The translations under genes and the position numbers were made by a program. Under the pieces are notes generated by a model. That model saw only the letters and a list, made by a program, of their open reading frames with translations, did not search any database and was not told where the DNA came from. Positions 33,201 to 44,189 of a stretch of 64,000 nt of DNA are shown here, one piece after another. This DNA is from Channallabes apus (lineage: Eukaryota; Chordata; Actinopteri; Siluriformes; Clariidae): assembly GCA_030522415.1 (NCBI GenBank), contig CM060127.1, forward strand, positions 12,802,646 to 12,866,645, given 5' to 3'. Position 1 is the stretch's first letter, and every line of letters starts with the position of its first letter.

Positions 33201-34820
33201 CAGTGGTGTGAAAAACTATTTGCCCCCTTCCTGATTTCTTATTCTTTTGCATGTCTGTCACACTTAAATGTTTCTGCTCATCAAAAACCGTTAACTATTA
33301 GTCAAAGATAACATAATTGAGCACAAAATGCAGTTTTTAAATAAAGGTTTACGTTATTAAGGGAGAAAAAAAACTCCAAATCTACATGGCCCTGTGTGAA
33401 AAAGTGATTGCCCCCCTTGTTAAAAAATAACTTAACTGTGGTTTATCACACCTGAGTTCAATTTCTGTAGTCACCCCCAGGCCTGATTACTGCCACACCT
33501 GTTTCAATCAAGAAATCACTTAAATAGGAGCTACCTGACACAGAGAAGTAGACCAAAAGCACCTCAAAAGCTAGACATCATGCCAAGATCCAAAGAAATT
33601 CAGGAACAAATGAGAACAAAAGTAATTGATATCTATCAGTCTGCTAAAGGTCATAAAGCCATTTCTAAAGCTTTGGGACTCCAGCGAACCACAGTGAGAG
33701 CCATTATCCACAAATGGCAAAAACATGGAACAGTGGTGAACCTTCCCAGGAGTGGCCGGCCGACCAAAATTACCCCAAGAGCGCAGAGACGACTCATCCG
33801 AGAGGCCACAAAAGACCCCAGGACAACATCTAAAGAACTGCAGGCCTCAGTCGCCTCAATTAAGGTCAGTGTTCACGACTCCACCATAAGAAAGAGACTG
33901 GGCAAAAACAGCCTGCATGGCAGATTTCCAAGGCGCAAACCACTTTTAAGCAAAAAGAACATTAAGGCTCGTCTCAATTTTGCTAAAAAACATCTCAATG
34001 ATTGCCAAGACTTTTGGGAAAATACCTTGTGGACCGACGAGACAAAAGTTGAACATTTTGGAAGGTGCGTGTCCCGTTACATCTGGCGTAAAAGTAACAC
34101 AGCATTTCAGAAAAAGAACATCATACCAACAGTAAAATATGGTGGTGGTAGTGTGATGGTCTGGGGTTGTTTTGCTGCTTCAGGACCTGGAAGGCTTGCT
34201 GTGATAGATGGAACCATGAATTCTACTGTCTACCAAAAAATCCTGAAGGAGAATGTCCGGCCATCTGTTCGTCAACTCAAGCTGAAGCGATCTTGGGTGC
34301 TGCAGCAGGACAATGACCCAAAACACACCAGCAAATCCACCTCTGAATGGCTGAAGAAAAACAAACTGAAGACTTTGGAGTGGCCTAGTCAAAGTCCTGA
34401 CCTGAATCCTATTGAGATGTTGTGGCATGACCTTAAAAAGGCGGTTCATGCTAGAAAACCCTCAAATAAAGCTGAATTACAACAATTCTGCAAAGATGAG
34501 TGGGCCAAAATTCCTCCTTCTGCTGTAAAAGACTCATTGCAAGTTATCGCAAACGCTTGATTGCAGTTATTGCTGCTAAGGGTGGCCCAACCAGTTATTA
34601 GGTTCAGGGGGCAATTACTTTTTCACACAGGGCCATGTAGGTTTGGATTTTTTTTTCTCCCTAAATAATAAAACCCCTCATTTAAAAACTGCATTTTGTG
34701 TTTACTTGTTTTATCTTTGACTAATAGTTAAATGTGTTTGATGATCAGAAACATTTTGTGTGACAAATATGCAAAAGAATAAGAAATCAGGAGGGGGGCA
34801 AATAGTTTTTCACACCACTG
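33201..34820 (+). mobile_element. Nearly intact Tc1-like transposon (family T4)
   Basis: The ends are CAGTGGTGTGAAAAACTATT and its inverse AATAGTTTTTCACACCACTG, flanked by TA at 33199-33200 and 34821-34822. The terminal repeats are about 210-230 bp long, with a second internal copy of the binding-site-like word near GGCCCTGTGTGAAAAAGTGA (33390) and its inverse (34610-34630). One transposase gene fills the centre. The terminal trinucleotides CAG and CTG are exactly those needed to leave TACAGTA/TACTGTA on excision. Confidence 0.92.
33580..34560 (+). CDS. Tc1-family DD34E transposase, C-terminus frameshifted
   Basis: 326 codons from an ATG in a good position after the left terminal repeat. Residues 10-50 form the first helix-turn-helix (KVIDIYQSAKGHKAISKALG), followed by the GRP hook (RSGRPTK, 58-63) and a second helix-turn-helix (about 65-110). 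The DDE triad is D153 (WTDETK), D244 (QQDNDPKHTS) and E279 (LNPIEMLW), with 34 residues between the last two. The sequence runs intact to about residue 318, then reads SLQVIANA and stops. The expected last 19 or so codons lie one frame away and end at TAG 34599-34601, so a single base seems to have been lost near 34530-34540. The catalytic core looks complete; whether the altered tail still works is unknown. Confidence 0.9.
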   Translation: MPRSKEIQEQMRTKVIDIYQSAKGHKAISKALGLQRTTVRAIIHKWQKHGTVVNLPRSGRPTKITPRAQRRLIREATKDPRTTSKELQASVASIKVSVHDSTIRKRLGKNSLHGRFPRRKPLLSKKNIKARLNFAKKHLNDCQDFWENTLWTDETKVEHFGRCVSRYIWRKSNTAFQKKNIIPTVKYGGGSVMVWGCFAASGPGRLAVIDGTMNSTVYQKILKENVRPSVRQLKLKRSWVLQQDNDPKHTSKSTSEWLKKNKLKTLEWPSQSPDLNPIEMLWHDLKKAVHARKPSNKAELQQFCKDEWAKIPPSAVKDSLQVIANA

Positions 34821-34996
34821 TATATATATATAATTGATATCAAATATTATATTAGAACATACATTCATAGGTTTTTTATTATTATAATAAACTCTAGGCA
34901 CGAGACAGCCCTCAAGACCATTAATTCAAATTCTTGTATAATGTTTATTTTGTAACACATTTATTTTTCAGGGGTTCGTTATAAATATGCAAATAT

Positions 34997-35063
<67 letters not shown>
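34997..35063. repeat. (GATA)n microsatellite, about 16 units
   Basis: A perfect tetranucleotide array inside copy 2 of family H, absent from copy 1. Confidence 0.95.
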
Positions 35064-36307
35064 TGTATGTATAATAAAAAAAAATTTATAATGAAAAATT
35101 GGACAAAACTAATTTTATTATAAAGTAAACAATATAAAAGTATACGTTTTTGAAAAAAACATTCATATTTCTATTTTCCATATACAACATATTTATTTTC
35201 ATATTTCTTATTTTATTTTATTGTCTCATGGAATTTGTAAAACATATGTGCATATTATGTTCTAATATAATATTTGATAGCGATGTGTGTGTGTGTGTGT
35301 GGTGGGGGGATCCATGGCAGGGAAGCATTTCAGCGCATAACACGTGTTACAAAAAAAATTTAGCTTGTTCTTTTGTCATTTCGTCAACCAATCAAAGGAC
35401 TTGTGATCAGTGTTTCTACTGTCGATGCATATCGCCTTTTAAACCAAGGCACGAACGCGCAATAATCCTAGACAACTCAATCCGGCCATACTAATCATCA
35501 ACAACAGGTGTGCTCGAAGAACCAACTTAGCCAGGTCTTAATTAGCACGATGATCTCATCTTAGATGTGTCAGTTCATCCCGGATGTTTCAAGCAACGTA
35601 CGAAGAATACCCCCCTTGTCTTTGTGTCTCCTAGCAGGATTAGCCTCTAGGAGAATTAGCCCTTTGTGTTTACCCTTTTGTGTAAGTAACCCCCAATTGC
35701 ATGTTTAGCTAGTAGTCTGTTTCAATACTAATGAGGGTGATACTAACATGTCTAGATCTTAGTCTGTCTAGTCTTCGTGCTTGTCTAGTCTCATTGTCTG
35801 ATTAGCTCTTAGTCTGTTTTGGTACTAACATCTTTAGCCACTAACCTTTAGAGTTCTTAGTCTGTTTCATACCTAGTCTGCTGTGCACCTTGTCTGTTCA
35901 TTCCCTTGTGTCTCAGGCTACTGGCCGGTGTAGCCATTAGTCTTAGCAGCTAATGTGCAGCTCAGCCAGTAGACCTAGCCAAGCCTGTCTTGTGTTTGTT
36001 TATCCCTTGCATGCACAGTCCCTAATGTTTAGTCCGTTAGGCTGTTTCGTGTGTCTTGTCTTGTCCAGTTTGTATCCCATGTCTGTATTGTGTATCAATG
36101 TATGTAATCCCTAGTCTTATGTCTAAGTGGTTGAGTTCTGTTACATTATGCTCCATGTTTTTAGCAAACTCTTAGTTCATATTTTGTTCATGTTTTGCTT
36201 GTTTGTTTTAATATTAAAGACTCTTTTTTGTTTCACTGCATCCCCTCTGCATCTATGCCTCAACACCAAGCCCACAGTCCAACATCATAGCAGAACGTGA
36301 CAGAATG

Positions 36308-37497
36308 TCATATTTATCACGATTGTGGAATTTGTGTTATCACCCAGTTACAAAGGTATTTTTAGCCGAACGTGATTACAATAGTTAAATAGTAGATAAC
36401 CAATTATATTTTAGGAGCCTTTACAACAGATTTTATTCTTTACAACAGATTTCCTAGCATATTGTATTTATGTTTATTTATTTTACGGTTACAGCGGCTC
36501 ACCGGGATCGTATATATTTATTGCGTCAAACCGGACACAACCCTCGCCAATTTATCCAGGCTTGAGACTTGCACTTAAATGTTCATCTCCTTGGCTTGTG
36601 TAAGCAAATAAAGATGACAATTCCTCCACCGAGCGCCCGTGGCCATATTGAGATTGTGTAAATGAAGCAAGATTCAAATAATTAACAAAGAAAAAACACT
36701 GAGCAACTTTTTATTTATTTTCTATATTAGTATCAGGACGAAAAGTATCTCCACATTAACTCAAGTAATGGGCTTGTGGACTTTACCCACATCTGCTTGT
36801 TTTCTGCAAGATTAAATAACATTAATATTAAGCAAAACATATTTTTCCGTCACTTTTAACATCACTTAACGAAAAAAACACTTTTACCAGACACATACAC
36901 GTGAAATGTCCGACCCTAACATTGAACCAGGTGTTGCTTTACGCTGTTAAGGTGTTTATCCGTGTATATCCACACCAGTCCATCAAAACACACCTACACG
37001 CCAAAAGAAAATCACACACACACTAGTGTACCAATTGTCCAATGTCAGGAAGAGCTCATTAGCCGGCTGCTATTTATACCTCACCCACGTCCCAGTCAGT
37101 GACAAAGCTTTATTCATGCCATATGAACGACTGTAATTACCATCACTTCGACGTCAACGTCTGAGTAGGAATTCCATATCAGTTTTGGATTTTTTTCTCT
37201 CGAAAATCCTGATTAGTTTGAAATGAGGAAGTCGCTCAGCAAGCAAGCAGAAATAAAAAATTAGGACAGGAATAGCATAGCTATTTTGTGGAAAACACTG
37301 TGTCATTTCTGGTAATGATTACGAAGACGTGTCCTAATATTGACGCATTATCATACCTAGACTTTATAAATCATCTGTAACCATAATTTAAGTATATGCT
37401 TTTTTTTTTTAAACATAGGATAAATAACTGAGGATATTCACACAATATTTATTAATTAAATCATTCATTTATTCATTTATTCTGTACAGGGTCCCGG
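36308..37497. other. Unique sequence with candidate conserved islands
   Basis: No gene. 36590-36690 (AAATAAAGATGACAATTCC, GCCCGTGGCCATATTGAGAT) and 37030-37165 (GCTCATTAGCCGGCTGCTAT, GACTGTAATTACCATCACTT) are repeat-free, of balanced composition and rich in homeodomain-type TAATTA/CATTAG cores. I suspect conserved enhancers, but nothing here proves it. No TACAGTA or TACTGTA occurs in this stretch. Confidence 0.35.
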
Positions 37498-37520
37498 TAG
37501 GCCTTAACAGGATCGAGGGC

Positions 37521-37658
37521 GGCATTCATCCAGGCTCTTTTCTGTTCTGGAACCGAAACTTGTGGTGGAACGAACTTCCTCTAGATGTCCGTACAGCAGA
37601 GACTTTGACTATCTTTAAACGACGACTCAAGACGCATCTGTTAGTCCAGTACTTGGAC

Positions 37659-37692
<34 letters not shown>

Positions 37693-37892
37693 AAATAAAT
37701 AAATAAAAATAAATAAATTAATAAAAATAAATTCCCTCTTCCCCGTTGTGTTGGACTAATGGCACTTAGTTATTAACCTAGTTAACCCAGTGTAAGTATG
37801 TATCCAGTGGTGTAAACTTTAAAGCACTTTCTGTAAGTCGCTCTGGATAAGAGTGTCTGCCAAATGCCCAAATGTAAATGTAAATGTAACAG
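37521..37892 (+). pseudogene. LINE 3' end: last codons of the polymerase ORF plus tail
   Basis: A frame ending in TAA at 37659-37661 reads FWNRNLWWNELPLDVRTAET then FKRRLKTHLL. The W-ELP--VR-A---FK--LKTHL pattern is the usual C-terminus of L2/CR1-like LINE polymerases. A C20 run with an A/AAAT run (37662-37735) interrupts the 3' untranslated part. The element ends AGTCGCTCTGGATAAGAGTG-TCTGCCAAATGCC with an AAATGTAAATGTAA tail, a tail type shared by many fish LINEs and their SINE partners. Confidence 0.75.
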
Positions 37893-38017
37893 TGTCACAG
37901 TAACCTAGAGCAACAGACCTGAAGGTGGGCCTCGAACCTGGAGGTGCTCAAGGTGTGAGGCCACAATGCCTACTCATTCAATATATATATATATTTTAAT
38001 GATCTATATTTCAAGTC

Positions 38018-38222
38018 GATGGCACGGTGGCTTATTGGTTAGCACTGTCGGCTTGCACCTCCAGGGTCTGCGTTTGATTTGCACCCAGGGTCTGCGTTTG
38101 ATTTGCACCCAGGGTCTGTGTGCATGGAGTTTACTTGTTCTCCCCATGCTTGGTAGGTTTCCTCCATGGGAGTCTATACGTGACCCTGTATACAGTATAA
38201 AGCAGTATAGACGATGAGAAAG
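38018..38222 (+). mobile_element. DANA-like SINE with an internal tandem duplication
   Basis: The head, GGCACGGTGGCTTATTGGTT, carries the A-box region and GTTTGATTTGCACC the decayed B box. The 26-bp word around CAGGGTCTGCGTTTGATTTG is present twice in tandem (38065-38116), so the B box is doubled. The middle of the body is deleted and the 3' end (CCCTGTATACAGTATAAAGC) is retained. The TACAGTA here is a substitution of the usual CAGGATAAAG, not an insertion. Confidence 0.75.
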
Positions 38223-40129
38223 TGAATGATATTTCTTTTCTTTGTTTTCCTGTCCCACTTAATCAGAGTTATGAAATTAGGGGAGCAGTATATATGGATA
38301 AATTTGTACATTTTTTATTACTTTATTGCTAAGCAGTCTTCATTGAAATGCGGCTCATTTGACTTTGAGCTCAGGAGTACTGTTTCGAATTCTCCTAAAG
38401 GTCGAGAGTTATGTTCCTTTTTAAACCTTAGAGTCTTAGAGGTTTCCAAAATATCTGTGTTAATGTTATGGTTGAAAAACAACTCAGATCCCACACTCTG
38501 ACTGCTTAATTTTCTTTCCCCTTCACTCCTTTTCTAAGCACACTGTTTCAGTGTCTGTAGCTTTAAATTAACTGCTCCTGATCTCGCCCTTTGAGGAGGT
38601 GCATTTCTTAGCCAATTAAAATGCAGGAGCCAGAAATGTCCATGTTTGCTTTTATCAAGCAATTCCCACCTTGTTTTTCAGCCCTGCATTCATGACAATC
38701 CAAATAAAAAAGTTTGTTGATTCACAATGATGTCCTCAGTGGTAAGTGGTATGAAAATAAAAAACAAAGCAAGAGCTGATGAAAGCAAGGTTGTCAATAA
38801 GCACTAAGCCCTTTCTGGTGTAGTAGTTAAAATGCAGACTAGAGAACAGCAGAGTTGAACACTGAGCTGGGGGAGGAGGTCTTGTTATATGAGGTCACAT
38901 AAGGGGGAAAATCAGATTTTCTTTCTGATTCAAGCATCAACGAATACAAAATTTAAAAAAGACAAACAGCAGGGGATTTTTTTTCCTCGTTTAGTTTTTT
39001 TGACTGGTGACCCATCTGAATGACTAAACATGACTAAAAAGTGAATTCTGCATAATAGGTGCCTTTAAATGCCATGATTAAAGATGTCCATTTCTTTAGC
39101 AACCTCCGTGCTTTTTTATACCCGTTGAATTTTTGACTTTGCACCATTTTTTTCCCCTGACGCTAGTTGTTTTGGATTCTCTTACCTTGGATGCTTGTGG
39201 ATTTTGCATTGTGCTGACTCAGGTGCTGGCTGCCACGCTTTGGAGCTCATCTGTACTCTTAATAAACCTACTGCATAGGAATCCACAAATCTCTGCAATT
39301 TTGTTTAGAATATTCAACGAGATTTGTTCCGGGGTTTTATCTAACCGTGACCTCTGTTTGAGATATAGACCTGGGTTTGTATGAGGTAACCGTGTCTCCC
39401 TGTGGACCATAATTTGCAAAAGAAAATAATAATAATAATGAAAAACATATATATTTTGTGCATTGAAAATTCAACATTGATCCTCTTTTGCGATTTTCAT
39501 TTATCCATCCCGAGAACGCAATTGACAAAGGATTATATTATTAACATAAATGAATAACACATATGAAATAAAATTCTCAGCGAATAATAATATTAAAAAA
39601 AAAAAAAAGCTCATAACATTAAGCAGTTTGCAATCTACAAGCAATCTCACTGCTTATAAGAAGGACTCATTTGTCAGGATAATCTGATGCAAATCCTCTG
39701 TGCAATTGTCTGCAGCTGATTTAGCCACGCTCTGGTAGGTTCATCATTCTTTAAGAAAACTTCATCCCTTAAACAAATTGTTTTGTGAGCCTTCTGCCTT
39801 CTCTACTGGGAAAATTTACACCCTTACTTTTTTTTAAATGTCGTTAGTATAATACATGATTTTTCAGAGTAGCGTAAACAATAAAATTACACCGTCATGT
39901 GATAATAGAAAAACAAGCTTTAATGTTGACGTCTGTAATTTATTATTGTTCAGTTTAACTAGACATAAAAAAAACACATGTCTTTGTGTATTTATTAATA
40001 TATTTATTTATTTATATGAATGCATTTGACTCTCTGCAACTTACTAAACCACTTATTGTGGTATCACGTATGTATTGTACTATTCATTATTAAATGCTAA
40101 CACTAACTGGAGCTCTTATTAAGGTTGGA
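38223..40129. other. Unannotated, mostly AT-rich sequence
   Basis: No supported gene. 39170-39300 has LTR-like words (TGTGGATTTTGCATTGTG, TCTTAATAAACCTACTGCAT) but no termini were found. Runs of A lie near 39594-39608. TACAGTA/TACTGTA words are absent. Confidence 0.35.
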
Positions 40130-40690
40130 CTGCATTGGACCAACTGCTTTTATTCTTCATGGCTTGGACTCAACAAGGTGATGGCAACATTTCAGTCCAT
40201 ATTGACATGATAGCATGACGCAGTTGCTGCAGGTTTGCCATCTGCACATCCATGATGTGAATCTCCCACTCCATCCCATCTCAAAAGTGATCTATTGGAT
40301 TGAGTACAGTGACCTTGCTGTCATGTTCAAGAAACCAGTTTATGATGATTTTACAGTAGCTTTGTGTGTTGTCCTGTGTTCATAAAGGGATGGACACAGC
40401 CAGCAACAATACTCAGGTGAGCTGTGGCGTTTAAACCATGCTCATTTGGTACTAATTGGCCCAGAGTAACACTATTAGACTGACACTACCAGTCTGAATC
40501 ACTGATACGGGGCAGAGTGGACCCATGCTTTCATGTTGTGTAAACCAAATTTTGACCCTACTATCCAACCGTCACAGCAGTGATGTTTTTCCAATCTTCT
40601 GTTGTCTGTTGTTTTGGTGAGCCCATGCGAATTATAGCCTTGGTTTCCTGTTCTTAGCTGACAGGAGCAGCACCTGGCCAGTGAGTGCAT
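40130..40690 (-). pseudogene. Tc1-like transposase remnant, fifth family (T5)
   Basis: TGGACTCAACAAGGTGATGG, TCCATATTGACATGATAGCA, AAAGTGATCTATTGGATTGA, AAAGGGATGGACACAGCC and AGCTGACAGGAGCAGCACC are, from memory, antisense of another abundant teleost Tc1 transposase. Several blocks are deleted and no open frame remains. TACAGTA at 40352-40358 adds 5 bp against the family pattern. Confidence 0.6.
40352..40358. other. Possible excision footprint (TACAGTA) in a Tc1 remnant
   Basis: The copy reads GATGATTTTACAGTAGCTTT. The family as I remember it reads GATGATTCGCGCTTT. Removing CAGTA equalises the lengths. The support is memory only. Confidence 0.4.
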
Positions 40691-41589
40691 GGAATACACT
40701 TAACATTTCATAGTAGGAGTTGAAAACTCTTACGTTTTGGCTCTAAAGCACCAAATAATTGATGTTTTTTTTTTTATCCTGAAACTGTACATAACCTAGT
40801 ACCAAGTTGACTCTGACCCCTATCGTTTCCCACATTTTGTACCCCATCTGTCCCTTTTTGCCTTCCACATTTCTTTTTCGTCCCCCCTGCTCTTTTTTGA
40901 GTATTTTTATATTTTGGGAAGTCTGAAACTATAGGTTATGTATGTGGGATGAGGTAAGAGGAGCAGTAGAACTGCAGTATGTGAGGATCTTCAACCTTGG
41001 TGCTGTTGTTGTAGTTGGTATGGCTTTGGACTTTTGCCTGGTTTTAATCCTGGTTTTTAGGCAATACTTTTTTTTAATTTTTTTTATTCACTTCGCCTGG
41101 ATACTTCTCTCGTCTGTTCGGGCAAAAACAAGCTAACTATCACTGTACTGACATAAAGTGTGTAGAGACTAGAGAGCTGTATTGTCAAGTGTAGCATTGT
41201 ACACAAGCACACAGTAGAGTGAAATATCATTCATCCAAGGCTTTGGTGCAATGTGTTATAGAAGAGTGTAGCAGGGTGGTGGTGCGAGATTTTGAACACG
41301 ATACCAGACAGTAAGTACACAATGGACATTTTGAAATACTTTTGGAAAAGTGGGAGGGTGTAGGACGATGAGATACTTGGAGAACATGGAGGAGGATATA
41401 CACTGATATCGACACTGTGACACTAGTCCACAGATCATGTTAGTTAACTCTGTTTATGTTTACATATTTTCCACAAGCAAAAAAAAACTATTAGAGCATA
41501 TGCTAGCGTAAATTAAAAGCTATTAAAATGAAGTACATTAGCTACTATAGCTACATTATTTAACATGGATGGAGCAGAGTTGGATTGTA
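40691..41589. other. Unannotated sequence
   Basis: No gene or assignable repeat. T-rich and pyrimidine-rich segments dominate 40840-41100. Confidence 0.35.
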
Positions 41590-41770
41590 GTGCATAATGG
41601 CTCAGTGGTTAGGCTCAGTGGCACTGTAGGCTGATTGACATTTCCAAATTTCCCCCTGGTGTTCTGTATGAGGGGGTGTGTTCCTGTGCCATGTGATGAG
41701 ATGTTCCCAGGTAAGGTTCCCTGGGGTAAACTCCAGGCTCCCCGCAATCCTAAGTGGGACATTAAAATGT
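41590..41770 (+). repeat. Degenerate SINE-like repeat
   Basis: GGCTCAGTGGTTAGGCTCAG resembles a tRNA-SINE A-box region. GGTAAGGTTCCCTGGGGTAA-ACTCCAGGCTCCCCGC recalls the DANA 3' block. Much of the body is missing and the assignment is weak. Confidence 0.4.
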
Positions 41771-44189
41771 CAAGAGTCAAAAAAACCCTCACTTTCACAT
41801 TACAAGCCTTTAAGCACTCAAAACATTTTTTTACCCTGATGTGACACAGATCTATTTTTTAAAGAAATGCCTTCATGCACAAATGTGATGTTTTACAAAT
41901 CAGATCTGAGTCACTTTCATATGTGATTGGATAAATATTCGATACGTTAATCATGCGACTTGAATTTGTAGTATGTACAGGATCCTCGCTAACATCATGT
42001 GAAAGAGGGTGGATAGTGCTTTCCTCTGATTATAAACACTGAAATGTGTTGTTGTTGTTTGCTGTATTTCATCACTGCTACAGTGTTTAGCCAGACATTT
42101 CAGATGGACTTTCTGATCATGTTGCATGTTTTTTTGCATTATTTTTTACCTTGTATAACACTCAGGGGATTTGAGTACCTTCGGATCACTCTGCAGACAG
42201 GAAATAAATGTTTCGATGGATTAACCTGGCTTAGGGTAAGCAGAAAATAAAGCATGTTTCATTGATTCGGCGCTGACTGATCGCTTTGAGATGGTTTTTA
42301 AATTAAGTCTAGAGTTCAGGCTTCGCCTACGGAATGCACGTTTTATTATATCATTAGTTACTTAAATGCCGAACGGGACCGAGACGCAGTAGCAACTGGT
42401 CAGAGGGACTAAAGTCTCCGTCTCTCACTGGTCGTTTGAGTCTGTCTAAGTGTGTGTGTGTCTGTGTGTGTTTATATAAATATATACTTATATGCATTAT
42501 TGATTGTAATTGAATTTGGTTGGAGCGAACTCTCAGACGATTGTCTAGGCCAAAGCCAGTGATGGATTTTAGGTTTCAGCTACAGTCATCTCAGATTAAT
42601 GGGAGGAGACCACAGTGGGCAGGGAAACGGAGCGATCAATTCCCCGATAATTCCATATTTTTCACATCATCATCCAAGAGAGAGAGAGGGAGAGAGAGAG
42701 AAGTAGGGGTAGTGTGGAGTGGATCAGTGGCGTGGAGATGTGGCGCTTCATCACAAGCCTTTGAGGAAGTGATCTGTTATGTTCTGTATGGAGGTAAATA
42801 AATAAATAAATAAACATTGCGGAGGACTAAATTGGAATTAATTAAATGTATGGGTGCGAGTATTGACCCAACTGGATGTAAACGTAATAGATGGCTGGAG
42901 AAAGAGATGATGGTTGAAAGAGATAGAGAGAGAGAGAGAAAGGGGAAAGCGCGAGTTGTGCACTTCTACTACAACAAGGGCATCTGCAACGTGATCGTGT
43001 GAACTAAGAAAAGCAAAACTGCAATATATAAAAGAAAAAAAGAGAAGTAAATATGACTCGGATGGCAAATTTACACAAAGGCCCTCTCTGTATCAGGGAC
43101 AGGACATTTTCATCTTCCCAAAGTCAGCGGTTTACTGATGCAGTACTTTTACGCCCTCCATTAGATAAAGTGCATGCTTGTAGTGTTTTTTTTTTTTTTG
43201 TGTATGTGTGTGTGTTTATACCTAAACCCTCTGGCCAGGCCCAAGCTGGATAGAGATCATGTGTGTGTGTGTGGTGCAGGTTTGAGAGTCCGAGTGGTGG
43301 ATCCTGTTTCAGCTGATCGTGCATGAAAGGTTTCTGCCTGCAAAGCTGCAAAAAGAAAAAGAGAGAATAATATAAAAAAATTTTTTTAAAAGACATAGAG
43401 AAAGAAAGAAAGAAAGAAAGAAAGTGTGTGTGTGCCTTTTGACGTGTGTGGGGGTTTTTGGTGGAAGTGAGAAATCTGAAGAGAACAAGAGCGAGGTGAA
43501 AAATGAGCTCGGCCCCCGTTGGCACAAATGTGTTTGTGTGGGCGTGCATTAACATTTACGTGGGCCGGATATGCAAAAGCGCTCAAACAAAAAGAGCGGC
43601 TACTCCTAAATAGCCGAACGCTCTGCAATCCATCACCCTGCGCTCGGCGCTGCCCAGACTCGTTTCCCTCCTCTTCGTAAAGAGATGCTTATTTGGCTCA
43701 GAGGAGAAGACAATTAGCCCGAGCATGAGTGTGGACTCGGGCAAAATCTCGCCACGCCGAGAGCCGCCACAGCCGCATGACAGAACCGTTCGAGGGCCTG
43801 ACAAGCAATTAGACCGGAATGAGCGTCGGTATCTCTCTCTCTATCTGTCTAAAAGATCCTATAACAGCTGCGTTACAGCTTCATTATTTTATTACTGATC
43901 CTCATGGCTGGGGGGGCTTTTACAAAGAGATCCTTGATCTCTGGCTTGGGTTCTTCTCTCTTCAAAGCGCCCCCTGGTGCTTGAAGCAGTTCAAGTAATA
44001 CTTTGACTAAAAAAAAAAAAGATGTTCCTTTACTCTGTATGAGATTATACGAGTCAGGAATTCTGTTGGAGGAAATGTGAGAGTTTACGGTTTATCATTA
44101 ACATGCCTCATATTATTATTATTATTATTATTACAAACATGAGACTAGTAAAGAAACCTTCTATCTCATAAACATCCGCCAACTTTAAG
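41771..44189. other. Unique sequence with several candidate conserved islands
   Basis: No gene. 42540-42680 (CAGATTAATGGGAGGAGACC, CCCCGATAATTCC), 42935-43005 and 43530-43815 (GACAATTAGCCCGAGC, GACAAGCAATTAGACCGGAA) are repeat-free, CpG-containing and rich in TAAT cores. 42945-43002 can be read as GC-ending codons (VHFYYNKGICNVIV) up to a TGA, but only as the tail of a GA-repeat frame, so I do not call an exon. (GA)n, (AAAT)n, poly-T and (AAAG)n runs separate the islands. TACAGTA/TACTGTA words are absent. Confidence 0.4.

Larger units (their letters stand above)
32882..35615. mobile_element. Family H element, copy 2, invaded by Tc1
   Basis: The left end, GGTGTTCTTCGTACGTCGCT, follows a decayed G-run (GGAC). 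The right end is AACGTACGAAGAATACCCCC. It matches copy 1 on both sides of the Tc1 at 33201-34820. It also holds a GATA array and about 110 bp of AT-rich sequence (34985-35160) that copy 1 lacks. The two copies lie in the same orientation 41 bp apart. Confidence 0.7.
31648..36302 (+). mobile_element. Solo LTR with 5-bp target duplication, carrying nested elements
   Basis: The sequence starts TGTGAGGGTTGCCC and ends AGCAGAACGTGACA, the TG..CA form of an LTR. GAATG occurs directly before it (31643-31647) and directly after (36303-36307), an exact 5-bp duplication. Subtracting the two inserted inverted-repeat elements leaves roughly 1 kb of LTR. Promoter-like ATAAATACC lies near 31780 and a polyadenylation-like TTAATATTAAAG near 36208. 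No gag or pol is seen, so this is a recombination product of an LTR retrotransposon, possibly gypsy-type given the 5-bp duplication. Confidence 0.7.

Noticed and set aside
38186..38196. TACAGTA in the SINE at 38.2 kb as an excision scar
   Set aside because: Sister copies read CAGGATAAAG at the same length; a single substitution produced the word.
39170..39300. LTR-like segment with AATAAA
   Set aside because: I found no TG..CA termini, no target duplication and no second copy, so I left it as unannotated sequence.
43124..43555. A 143-codon minus-strand frame
   Set aside because: It spans (AAAG)n, (TG)n and poly-T runs and yields low-complexity His/Thr/Phe-rich protein.
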